9,730 nucleotides of DNA from Archangium sp. (GTDB lineage Bacteria; Myxococcota; Myxococcia; Myxococcales; Myxococcaceae): positions 1-9,730 of the forward strand of contig JAEUJT010000088.1 in assembly GCA_016793525.1 (NCBI GenBank). The letters run 5' to 3'. The translations under genes were made by a program, and so were the position numbers. Shown piece after piece: positions 1 through 6,909 of this stretch (the stretch's first letter is position 1; each line of letters opens with the position of its first letter). The notes under the pieces were generated by a model. It saw only the letters and a program-made list of their open reading frames with translations. It was not told the origin of the DNA and ran no database searches.

Positions 1-1
1 C

Positions 2-889
<888 letters not shown>

Positions 890-892
890 CCG

Positions 893-910
893 CGCCGCTA
901 CTTCGCGGCG
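893..910. terminator. GC hairpin at the convergent ptsI/HAD junction, possible bidirectional terminator
   Basis: Six G:C pairs (893-898 with 905-910) enclose a six-base loop, TACTTC. The hairpin sits across the end of the HAD gene, whose TAG stop (898-900) falls at the stem/loop edge, and it begins 4 bp after the ptsI stop. There is no T-run on either side, so it is not a classical intrinsic terminator. Its placement between two converging genes is the main argument for it. GC-rich DNA produces such stems by chance, hence the low confidence. Confidence 0.3.
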
Positions 911-1782
911 TCGATGAGCTCGAGCACCTGCGCGTAGTTCGACAGCGTGCGCGACGGCTTCACCACCTGCTGCTGCCCGGCCTCGAACACCGAGTTCGCG
1001 TGCCGCCGCGTGATTGCGTTCGACGAGATGATGTCGAGCCGCTCGCGGTACTCGAGCGAGATGTACGTGCCGTATTCGGCCCAGCAGTCGAGGCAGCCGG
1101 TCTCGCGCGCGACGGCGATGTCTTTCTTCACCGAGTCGCCCACCACCAACACCTCAGCCGGCGACACGCCGTAGGTCTGCAGAATCTTCTTCAGCCCCGC
1201 CGGGTTCGGCTTCTCGTGGTCTCGCGGCAGCTCGATGACCGGGCAGAGCGCGCGGTACTCACCCTTCTCTTGCTTCTGGAGGATGTCAGGCGCCACCAGC
1301 GCCTCACCGTCAGGCGCCTTGGGAAAGGTGAAGCCCGGCATGGTGTAGATGGCGGTGAGGTGCTGGTCGAAACCCATGCGCTTGGCCCGCTGCTCCGCCG
1401 GGTTCTTCGGAGCGTCGGTGAGCGCCACCACGGGAATGCGCCGCGCTTTCAGCTCGGTCAGCGTCTCGATGACGCCCTTGTACGGCTTCAAATACTTTCG
1501 CCGCGCTTCGGCGAAGGCCATGCGCGCCGGCTCGATGACCAATTTGTCGAAGCTGCCGAAGTCGGGAAACTCGGTGAACAGCGACGACTCTTGGAGCGCA
1601 AACGGGTACTCGTTCGACTCGTATTTTGTGTACACGGCCTTGAGCGACTGCACGACCTTCAGCCGCGTGAAGCCCGTCGACTGCTGTACCGCGGTGACCA
1701 TCGATTCGACCGCCGGCACGATGTAGTCGATCCACGAGTACAGCGTGTTGTCCATGTCGGTGACGACGAGTCGAATCGGCAT
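898..1782 (-). CDS. HAD-superfamily hydrolase (phosphatase-like)
   Basis: This is a 294-residue soluble protein of the haloacid dehalogenase superfamily, whose members mostly remove phosphate from small metabolites through an aspartyl-phosphate intermediate. All four HAD motifs are visible: motif I DMDNTLY (nucleophile Asp9, acid/base Asp11), motif II VVALTDAP (Thr122), motif III HEKPNP (Lys191), and motif IV VVGDSVKKDI (Asp216, Asp221). The interval between motifs I and II (about residues 17-105) fits a helical C1 cap. A further stretch of about 65 residues between motifs II and III and a C-terminal tail of about 65 residues after motif IV make it longer than a typical phosphoglycolate-phosphatase-like enzyme. 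No signal peptide is seen. The ATG at 1782 is preceded by GAGGG with 7 nt spacing. The gene starts 15 bp after the lipoprotein stop on the same strand and is probably co-transcribed with it. The substrate cannot be told from sequence. Confidence 0.87.
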   Translation of the reverse strand: MPIRLVVTDMDNTLYSWIDYIVPAVESMVTAVQQSTGFTRLKVVQSLKAVYTKYESNEYPFALQESSLFTEFPDFGSFDKLVIEPARMAFAEARRKYLKPYKGVIETLTELKARRIPVVALTDAPKNPAEQRAKRMGFDQHLTAIYTMPGFTFPKAPDGEALVAPDILQKQEKGEYRALCPVIELPRDHEKPNPAGLKKILQTYGVSPAEVLVVGDSVKKDIAVARETGCLDCWAEYGTYISLEYRERLDIISSNAITRRHANSVFEAGQQQVVKPSRTLSNYAQVLELIDAAK

Positions 1783-1789
1783 CGCGCGG

Positions 1790-1794
1790 CCCTC
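1790..1794 (-). promoter_or_regulatory. Ribosome binding site of the HAD gene
   Basis: GAGGG on the minus strand, 7 nt before the ATG at 1782 and just after the TAA (1800-1798) of the upstream lipoprotein gene. It supports the chosen start and close translational linkage of the two genes. Confidence 0.6.
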
Positions 1795-1797
1795 GAG

Positions 1798-4077
1798 TTA
1801 GCGCAAGGTCAACCGCAACAGCTCGCACCGGTTGAGCGCGCCGTCGTAGATGCGCAGGTCGTCGCCCATCAGGCCCGTCGCATATTGGCCGTACCACGCG
1901 CTGAGCAGCCCGTACCCAAAGTACAGGTCACCGGGGTTCAGGTACGTGGTGCCGCCCGAGCTTCCCGAAGAGACGAGCGCTCCGTCGACGTAGACCGAGA
2001 CGTTGGACCCATCACGCGTCAGCGCCAGGTGGTGCCACTGGTCGTCGGCCATGTTCCCCGTCGACACACTGACGTAGTTCGTACCGCTGCCGTCTTCGTC
2101 GACCTCCCACACAATCGCGCCATTGGTGCCCATGCGCGCTTGCACGAAGTTGCCGTGGCTGCCGTCCCACCGGTTGCCCCAGATGTCGATTGAGTACGGC
2201 GGAGTCGAGGGGAGCTTGAACCACCCGGCCATCGTGAACGGGCTCGTTTGCAGCTGCGTCGCGTAGTACCCCAGGTACACGTACCACCCGGGGTACGTGA
2301 TTCGCAGCGCCGAGCCAGCAACGCCGGGCACGACGTCGTAGGCGCCGTACCCATGGTACGAGCCCACCCAATCGTCGACTGACGATTCCATCGCCCAGTG
2401 GCGAACCGGGCGACGAATGCCCTGCTCGATGATCAGCGAGTCGATGGTCGCCTGGTGAAAGTCGGTCTGCTCGCGGTTGTGGAGCACCACGTGGTGTTTG
2501 GCGCTGGTGCTCGGCGCGTTCATCACGGCCACCGTCTCGTTGGTGTCACCGCGCTTGCGGAAGCGGCACGTCACCGAGGAGCCCGTGTCAGTGACTTCGA
2601 ACATCACCGTTTCTCCCCAACCCACGTAGAGGTCGTTCGAACCATTGACCGTGGAGAGCGCCCCCGAGCGATCGACGACCTCTCCATACGAACCGTAGGT
2701 CGGCAACAAGCACTCGATGCCGTCGGTGGTCTCGCCGAACGTGGGCCCTGAACGGCCGCTGCTCCGCACGAGAATCTGGAGCATGTCTTGGTCGTTCGGA
2801 GTGTTGAAGGTCCACTCGCCCGTGATGCGCACGGTGCCCTCGGCGGGGTTCCACTCGCGTTTGGAGACGAGGTGCGCTCGATTCTGAAGGTACAGGTACC
2901 CGTCCTCGACGTAGGCGTCAGCGTTCAACAAGTCGCCCGTCGTCACCGTCCAGTTGTCCAGCGTGTCGAAGTTTTCGTACAGCGTGAGCGGGCTCGGCGG
3001 GAAACACTCGCCGCTCCGACACGACCCGCCACCGGCGAAGCAGGCGTCGGCGCAGCTCACCCCGTCGGCTTTCGGCGTCGTCGGTTCGCAGCTGCCGCTG
3101 CCGGGGTTGCACGCCTGAACTCGGCACGTGCCGTCATCTGCACACACCTTGGCGACACCGCCGCAGGTGCCCCAGGTACACACGTCGTCAGACGTGCACA
3201 GCAGCCCGTCGTCACACGGCGTCGCATTCGAAACGATGGGGTTGGTGCACGCGCCGGTGTTGGGGTCGCACACACCTTCGGCGTGGCACTGATCAGTCGC
3301 CGGGCAGCTCAAGACGATGGGGTCGCCGACGCAGGCACCGTTTTCACACCGCTTGTTCGCCGTGCAGAGGTTCCCGTCGTTGCACGCGTTGCCGTTGCTG
3401 CCCGGCTTCGGCGGCCTGGTGCACTGCCCCGTCACGGGGTTGCAGGTACCCGCGAGCCCACACGTGTCTGCGGCGCACACCGCCGGAGTCCCCGCACACG
3501 TACCGTTGTTGCACACGTCTCCGTGGGTACACGGCACGCCGTCGTTGCACGTCGCGGTGTTCGGCTTCAGTGGGTTCGAGCAGGTGCCCGTCGACGGGTT
3601 GCACACGCCGACGTCGTGGCACTGGCTCTGCGCCGTACACACCACCGGCTGGCCGCGGCAGATGCCGACATCACAGGTGTCTCCCGTGGTGCAGGCGTTC
3701 CCGTCGTCACACGTCGCCGTGCGCGGCTTGATTGGGTTCGTGCACCGGCCCGTCTGCGGCACACACACGCCGATGTCGTGGCATTGGTCCGTCGCGGCGC
3801 ACGTGACCGCGGGCGTGTGTTCGCACCCGCTCGGGCCCAGCGTGTCCGTCGTGCACAAGTTCCCGTCGTCGCAGGTGACTCCGCCGTCGAACACCCGTCG
3901 GCCGCTCCCTCCGCCTGATCCACCACCGGTGCCGCCGCCGACGCCGCCACCCGTGGGCGCGGAACCGCCGCCAGAGCCGCCCCCCGTGGAGCCGCCGCCG
4001 CCGCCGGTCCCAGTCCCCGTGTCGCTCGTTCCACAGCCGACGACCGTGAGCAGCACCACCGCCGAGAAAATCCGCAT
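1798..4077 (-). CDS. Secreted Cys-rich repeat lipoprotein with C-terminal lectin-like (LamG/concanavalin A-like) domain
   Basis: A predicted lipoprotein of 759 residues exposed outside the inner membrane. The N-terminus MRIFSAVVLLTVVGC is a short signal peptide ending in a lipobox with Cys15 as the lipidation site. Residues 16-60 are an almost pure Gly/Ser/Thr tether. Residues 69-341 hold five repeats of 54-56 residues, each opening C-(D/N)-D-G-x-x-C-T and carrying CNPxTGxCxxP-like motifs; a shortened sixth unit spans about 342-358. Residues 364-553 look like a beta-rich sandwich (starts YENFDTLDNW). Residues 558-759 match the pattern of laminin-G/concanavalin A-like modules: FTMAGWFKLP, DDQWHHLALTRDG, VSVYVDGALV, DDLRIYDGAL. 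The reading frame stays open upstream to 4656 over nuoE, but signal peptide, lipobox and AAGGGG RBS fix the start at 4077. A role in adhesion or glycan binding is inference; no catalytic motif is seen. It is transcribed divergently from nuoE and probably together with the HAD gene. Confidence 0.85.
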   Translation of the reverse strand: MRIFSAVVLLTVVGCGTSDTGTGTGGGGGSTGGGSGGGSAPTGGGVGGGTGGGSGGGSGRRVFDGGVTCDDGNLCTTDTLGPSGCEHTPAVTCAATDQCHDIGVCVPQTGRCTNPIKPRTATCDDGNACTTGDTCDVGICRGQPVVCTAQSQCHDVGVCNPSTGTCSNPLKPNTATCNDGVPCTHGDVCNNGTCAGTPAVCAADTCGLAGTCNPVTGQCTRPPKPGSNGNACNDGNLCTANKRCENGACVGDPIVLSCPATDQCHAEGVCDPNTGACTNPIVSNATPCDDGLLCTSDDVCTWGTCGGVAKVCADDGTCRVQACNPGSGSCEPTTPKADGVSCADACFAGGGSCRSGECFPPSPLTLYENFDTLDNWTVTTGDLLNADAYVEDGYLYLQNRAHLVSKREWNPAEGTVRITGEWTFNTPNDQDMLQILVRSSGRSGPTFGETTDGIECLLPTYGSYGEVVDRSGALSTVNGSNDLYVGWGETVMFEVTDTGSSVTCRFRKRGDTNETVAVMNAPSTSAKHHVVLHNREQTDFHQATIDSLIIEQGIRRPVRHWAMESSVDDWVGSYHGYGAYDVVPGVAGSALRITYPGWYVYLGYYATQLQTSPFTMAGWFKLPSTPPYSIDIWGNRWDGSHGNFVQARMGTNGAIVWEVDEDGSGTNYVSVSTGNMADDQWHHLALTRDGSNVSVYVDGALVSSGSSGGTTYLNPGDLYFGYGLLSAWYGQYATGLMGDDLRIYDGALNRCELLRLTLR
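3055..3873 (-). repeat. Five tandem ~165 bp coding repeats (Cys-rich module)
   Basis: Unit boundaries at the C-(D/N)-D-G / C-A-D cysteine fall at 3873, 3711, 3549, 3384 and 3216, ending before a partial unit at 3054. Units are 54, 54, 55, 56 and 54 codons. Similarity persists in the DNA: for example the stretch encoding QCHDIGVC/QCHDVGVC near 3765-3785 and 3610-3630 differs at only a few bases. This is consistent with internal duplication followed by drift. All units stay in frame. Confidence 0.8.
3898..4032 (-). repeat. Low-complexity Gly/Ser-coding tract (lipoprotein tether)
   Basis: This tract codes for residues 16-60 of the lipoprotein, nearly all Gly with Ser and Thr, in GGGSGGG- and GGGTGGG-like units. 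On the plus strand it reads as runs of CCGCCG/CCACC triplets. Such tracts are flexible spacers after a lipidated cysteine and are prone to in-frame length change by slippage. Confidence 0.75.
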
Positions 4078-4218
4078 GAGAGAGCACCCCTTGAGAAAAC
4101 GCGGGAGCACTGTGCCAGGCGGGGCCTCAAACACCACTCGAAAGCGCCGACGATTCAAGAAGTTAGACCCGATGTTTTGATTGACGCGCTTCGGGGCGGG
4201 CTCTACGAACCGGCCGCC
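4078..4218. promoter_or_regulatory. Divergent intergenic region, probable promoters for nuoE (+) and lipoprotein (-)
   Basis: These 141 bp separate the two divergent starts. The stretch 4153-4184 has 11 G/C in 32 bases, strikingly AT-rich for this window, as expected of a promoter core. A weak sigma70-like pair can be drawn on the plus strand: TTCAAG (4154-4159), 17 bp spacer, TTGATT (4177-4182), each 3/6 to consensus. No convincing -35/-10 pair is seen for the minus strand. The region is called as promoter by position and composition, not by a strong motif. Confidence 0.4.
4087..4092 (-). promoter_or_regulatory. Ribosome binding site of the lipoprotein gene
   Basis: AAGGGG on the minus strand, 9 nt before the ATG at 4077. 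It decides the start of a frame that otherwise stays open far upstream into nuoE on the opposite strand. Confidence 0.65.
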
Positions 4219-4707
4219 ATGTCGGAGCCCCTGTTCTCGCCCGAAGCTCAAAAGAAGTTCGACGAAGGCATCGCCGAGCTGCTCACGCACTACCCGGCGG
4301 AGCAGAAGAGCGCCGCCATGTTGCCAGCGCTGCGGCTGCTGCAGACCATGAAAGGCTGGCTGCCGCCTGAAGGCATGAAGCAGGTGGCCACCAAGCTCTC
4401 CACCACCGTGGAGCACTGCTACGAGGTCGCGACCTTCTACGTGATGTTCCACACGCAGAAGCCGGCCAAATACGTGGTCGACGTGTGCACGAACCTGTCG
4501 TGCGCGCTCCGCGGCGCCGAGGGCCTGCTGCAGTACCTCGAGTCGAAGACCGGCCAGCCCGCGGGCACCAACGGCGATCGCTTCTTCGTGCGCGAGACCG
4601 AGTGCCTGGCGAGCTGCGGCACCGCGCCGTGCCTCCAGGTCAACGAGACGCACCACGAGAACCTCACGCGCGCCAAGGTCGACACCATTCTGGAGAAGCT
4701 CACGTGA
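4219..4707 (+). CDS. nuoE: NADH-quinone oxidoreductase subunit E (24 kDa, [2Fe-2S])
   Basis: NuoE belongs to the peripheral NADH-oxidising module of complex I and carries the [2Fe-2S] cluster N1a beside the FMN of NuoF. The 162-residue product has the usual length. A helical N-terminal domain (about 1-80, with HCYEVATFYVMF) is followed by a thioredoxin-like ferredoxin domain with cluster ligands Cys90 and Cys95 (CTNLSC) and Cys129 and Cys133 (ECLASCGTAPC). The start is taken at ATG 4219, giving MSEPLFSPEAQKKFD; this matches the way NuoE proteins usually begin, though the Shine-Dalgarno is poor. A TTG at 4177 would add 14 residues but overlaps the presumed promoter island. It is the first gene of the nuo operon here, and its TGA overlaps the GTG of nuoF by 4 nt. 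Confidence 0.95.
   Translation: MSEPLFSPEAQKKFDEGIAELLTHYPAEQKSAAMLPALRLLQTMKGWLPPEGMKQVATKLSTTVEHCYEVATFYVMFHTQKPAKYVVDVCTNLSCALRGAEGLLQYLESKTGQPAGTNGDRFFVRETECLASCGTAPCLQVNETHHENLTRAKVDTILEKLT
4692..4698 (+). promoter_or_regulatory. Ribosome binding site of nuoF inside nuoE
   Basis: GGAGAAG lies 5 nt before the GTG at 4704, within the last codons of nuoE. It supports the GTG start and the 4-nt GTGA stop/start overlap. Confidence 0.6.
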
Positions 4708-6041
4708 GCATCCTCACCGAGAAGGTCATCACCCGCGACTGGCTGAAGGGGAGCAACCACACGCTCTCCGGCTACAAGACGAACGGCGGCTACCAGGCAC
4801 TGGAAAAAGCCCTGGCGCTCACGCCTGCCGCCATCACCGACGAGGTGAAGAAGTCTGGGCTGCGCGGCCGCGGAGGCGCCGGTTTCCCCACCGGGTTGAA
4901 GTGGAGCTTCGTTCCCTCGCTCGAGAAGAACACCAAGCCGCGCTACCTCGCCATCAACGCCGACGAGTCTGAGCCCGGCACCGCGAAAGACCGGTTCATT
5001 CTCGAGAATGACCCGCACCTGCTGCTCGAAGGCATCGCCATCGCCTGCTACGCGCTGGGCGCGCACACCTGCTACATCTACTCGCGCGGCGAGTTCAAAC
5101 ACCCGTCGGCCGTGCTCGACGCGGCCATCGCCGAAGCGTACGCAGCCGGCATCTTCGGCAAGAAGCTCGCGGGCAAAGACTTCGAGCTCAACGTGTACCA
5201 AGTGCGCGGCGCTGGCGCGTACATCTGCGGCGAAGAGACGGCGCTGCTCGAGTCGCTCGAGGGCAAGAAGGGCTGGCCCCGGCTGAAGCCTCCGTTCCCG
5301 GCGGTCGTCGGCCTCTTCGGCTGCCCGACGGTGGTGAACAACGTCGAGACCATCGCCTCCCTGCCCCGCATCTTCGAGAAGGGCGCCGACTGGTTCATGA
5401 AGCTCGGCACCGGCAAGTCGGGCGGCACGCGGCTGGTGACGCTGTCGGGCTCCGTCATTCGCCCCGGCACCTACGAAGTCGGCATGGACACCTCGCTGCG
5501 CGAGTTGATCTACGACAAAGACTACGGCCAGGGTTTGCCCGAAGGCCGCAGCGTGAAGGCGGTCATTCCCGGAGGCAGCTCGGCCCCGGTGCTCACCGCC
5601 GATGAAATTGACGTGAAGCTCGAGTTCGACGCCTTCAAGCCGCTGCAGTCGATGGCCGGCTCCGGCGGCATCATCGTGATGGACGACACGACGTGTGTGG
5701 TGCGCTCGCTCTGGCGGGTGGCGCGGTTCTACGCCGAAGAATCGTGCGGCCAGTGCACGCCGTGCCGTGAGGGACAGCCGTGGATGGCGCGTATCCTCCG
5801 CAAAATCGAAGAGGGCCGGGGCGAGCTGAGCGACCTCGACACCATCATGAACGTGGCGGGCGCCATCGCCCCCTGGCCGCCCATCGGCCTCGGCACAACC
5901 ATCTGCGCGTTGGGCGACGCCGGAGCGCTGCCGGTGCAGAGCTTCGTCACCAAGTTCCGCAAAGAGTTCGAAGCCCACATCACCCAGAAGCGCTGCCCGA
6001 GCGGTGACAAGCCGTGGGGCGCGTTCGGAGAGTTCCAGTGA
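4704..6041 (+). CDS. nuoF: NADH-quinone oxidoreductase subunit F (51 kDa, FMN and [4Fe-4S], NADH binding)
   Basis: NuoF is the NADH dehydrogenase subunit of complex I: it binds NADH and FMN and passes electrons to cluster N3. The 445-residue product is of normal length. Motifs: GRGGAGFPTGLKW (55-67) and NADESEPGTAKDR (85-97) for FMN/NADH, GAGAYICGEETAL (169-181) with Glu177/Glu178, and cluster N3 ligands Cys348, Cys351 and Cys354 (ESCGQCTPC) plus Cys401 (TTICALGD). The start is GTG 4704, overlapping the nuoE TGA; the same frame stays open back to 4485 but that part only shadows nuoE. A Pro-rich insertion (APWPPIGL, 389-396) precedes the fourth cysteine. The next gene is nuoJ, again with a 4-nt overlap, where nuoG would normally follow. 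Confidence 0.98.
   Translation: MSILTEKVITRDWLKGSNHTLSGYKTNGGYQALEKALALTPAAITDEVKKSGLRGRGGAGFPTGLKWSFVPSLEKNTKPRYLAINADESEPGTAKDRFILENDPHLLLEGIAIACYALGAHTCYIYSRGEFKHPSAVLDAAIAEAYAAGIFGKKLAGKDFELNVYQVRGAGAYICGEETALLESLEGKKGWPRLKPPFPAVVGLFGCPTVVNNVETIASLPRIFEKGADWFMKLGTGKSGGTRLVTLSGSVIRPGTYEVGMDTSLRELIYDKDYGQGLPEGRSVKAVIPGGSSAPVLTADEIDVKLEFDAFKPLQSMAGSGGIIVMDDTTCVVRSLWRVARFYAEESCGQCTPCREGQPWMARILRKIEEGRGELSDLDTIMNVAGAIAPWPPIGLGTTICALGDAGALPVQSFVTKFRKEFEAHITQKRCPSGDKPWGAFGEFQ
6027..6032 (+). promoter_or_regulatory. Ribosome binding site of nuoJ inside nuoF
   Basis: GGAGAG lies 5 nt before the GTG at 6038, inside the last codons of nuoF. It favours this start over an upstream in-frame ATG at 6014. 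Confidence 0.6.
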
Positions 6042-6547
6042 TCGAACAAACGCTCTTCTGGGTCTTCGCCGCGGGCATCATCGGCACCGCCGGTGGGGTC
6101 ATCGCGATGCGCAACCCGGTGGCCTCGGCCATGTCGCTCGTCGCGTGCTTCTTCTTCCTCGCGGGCACGTACGTGCTGCTGTGGGCGCACACCATCGCGG
6201 CGCTCCAGGTGCTGGTCTACGCCGGCGCCATCATGGTGCTCTTCCTCTTCGTCATCATGCTGCTCTCGCTCAGCGACACCGGGCCCATCACCCGGTTCAG
6301 CCCGACGCGCGTGGCGGGTGTCGCCGGTGTGTTGGCGCTCTTCGTGGCGCTCGCGCTGTCCTTCCGCAAGCTCCCGGCCGAAGCGGTGACGTGGACGAGC
6401 GACGCGAGCGCGGTGTCGACGTTCGGCACCATCAAACACCTGGGCGCGGTGCTGTACACGCAGTGGCTGTTCCCCTTCGAGGCCGTGTCGCTGCTGTTGC
6501 TGGTGGCGATTCTCGGCGCGGTGGTGGTGGCCAAGTCACGCATCTGA
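6038..6547 (+). CDS. nuoJ: NADH-quinone oxidoreductase subunit J (membrane arm)
   Basis: NuoJ (ND6-like) is a small membrane subunit near the junction of the peripheral and membrane arms. Its third helix takes part in coupling quinone reduction to proton pumping. The product has 169 residues with five hydrophobic segments at about 6-22, 32-50, 54-77, 92-109 and 147-164. The conserved third-helix signature ALQVLVYAGAIMVLFLFVIML is present. The GTG start at 6038 overlaps the nuoF TGA (GTGA) and has an SD. An in-frame ATG at 6014 would add eight charged residues (MGRVRRVP) and overlap nuoF by 28 nt, so it is less likely. nuoK follows after 37 bp. Confidence 0.95.
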   Translation: MIEQTLFWVFAAGIIGTAGGVIAMRNPVASAMSLVACFFFLAGTYVLLWAHTIAALQVLVYAGAIMVLFLFVIMLLSLSDTGPITRFSPTRVAGVAGVLALFVALALSFRKLPAEAVTWTSDASAVSTFGTIKHLGAVLYTQWLFPFEAVSLLLLVAILGAVVVAKSRI

Positions 6548-6569
6548 CGTTTCGCAGCGAAAAGCGAGC

Positions 6570-6575
6570 GAGGGG
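6570..6575 (+). promoter_or_regulatory. Ribosome binding site of nuoK
   Basis: GAGGGG, 9 nt before the ATG at 6585, in the 37-bp gap between nuoJ and nuoK. The nuoL leader has a related GGGGAAAG at 6892-6899, 10 nt before its ATG. Confidence 0.6.
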
Positions 6576-6584
6576 AAAAGCACC

Positions 6585-6890
6585 ATGGCGGTACCCACGG
6601 CGAACTTCTTGATTCTGGCGGCGGCGCTCTTCTGCGTCGGCATGGTGGGCGTGCTCATTCGGCGCAACGCGCTCATCGTCTTCATGTGCATCGAGCTCAT
6701 GCTGAACGCGGCCAACCTCACCTTTCTCGCCTTCGCCCGCGAGCGCGGCGACACGCTCGGGCACCTGAGCGCGTTTTTCATCATCGCCGTCGCCGCCGCC
6801 GAAGCCGCGGTCGGCCTCGCCATCGTCATCTCGGTCTTCCGCAGCCGCGGCACCGTCAACATCGAAGAAATTCAGGCCATGAAGCACTGA
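6585..6890 (+). CDS. nuoK: NADH-quinone oxidoreductase subunit K (membrane arm)
   Basis: NuoK (ND4L-like) is a three-helix membrane subunit that, with NuoJ, forms part of the proton path between the quinone-proximal part of the membrane arm and the antiporter-like subunits. The product has 101 residues, the standard length, with three hydrophobic segments at about 6-25, 30-51 and 61-85. The two essential membrane glutamates are present: Glu37 in CIELMLNA and Glu73 in AAAEAAVGLA (E. coli Glu36 and Glu72). The ATG follows a good Shine-Dalgarno. nuoL starts 19 bp after the stop. Confidence 0.97.
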   Translation: MAVPTANFLILAAALFCVGMVGVLIRRNALIVFMCIELMLNAANLTFLAFARERGDTLGHLSAFFIIAVAAAEAAVGLAIVISVFRSRGTVNIEEIQAMKH

Positions 6891-6909
6891 CGGGGAAAGC
6901 CTCCACGCC

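Noticed and set aside
3055..3873. Regular repeats that might suggest a CRISPR array
   Set aside because: The ~162-168 bp period, in-frame coding and diverged units show protein modules, not short identical repeats with unique spacers.
4103..4117. TGGCACA-like sigma54 -24 element upstream of the lipoprotein (minus strand)
   Set aside because: The -24 half fits, but the required GC of the -12 element is missing at the correct spacing (TCCC where TTGC is expected).
2788..4180. Plus-strand open frames (2788-3918 and 3317-4180) opposite the Cys-rich repeats
   Set aside because: Their apparent repeats and Pro-rich stretch are just the reverse reading of the Cys modules and Gly tether. They have no SD and no recognisable domains.
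4177..4218. TTG start at 4177 adding 14 residues to NuoE
   Set aside because: It lies in the AT-rich presumed promoter, lacks a well-spaced SD, and the ATG at 4219 gives the usual NuoE beginning.
4078..4656. Upstream extension of the lipoprotein reading frame over nuoE
   Set aside because: It would bury the signal peptide and lipobox inside the protein and overlap nuoE almost entirely. The extension is low-complexity Arg/Gly/Leu sequence, and the ATG at 4077 has a good RBS.
5745..5783. NuoF cluster motif reads CREGQPW rather than the common CREGTGW
   Set aside because: E. coli NuoF has a similar LPW variant at this site, so it is ordinary variation and all three cysteines are intact.
4437..5978. 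513-codon minus-strand frame opposite nuoE/nuoF
   Set aside because: It is a shadow of nuoF, whose motifs are complete. The product is Arg/Ala/Val-rich and featureless.
6550..6562. Palindrome TTTCGCAGCGAAA in the nuoJ-nuoK gap
   Set aside because: Only a 4-6 bp stem with a tiny loop and no T-run. It is inside an operon with nothing to terminate and is likely chance.
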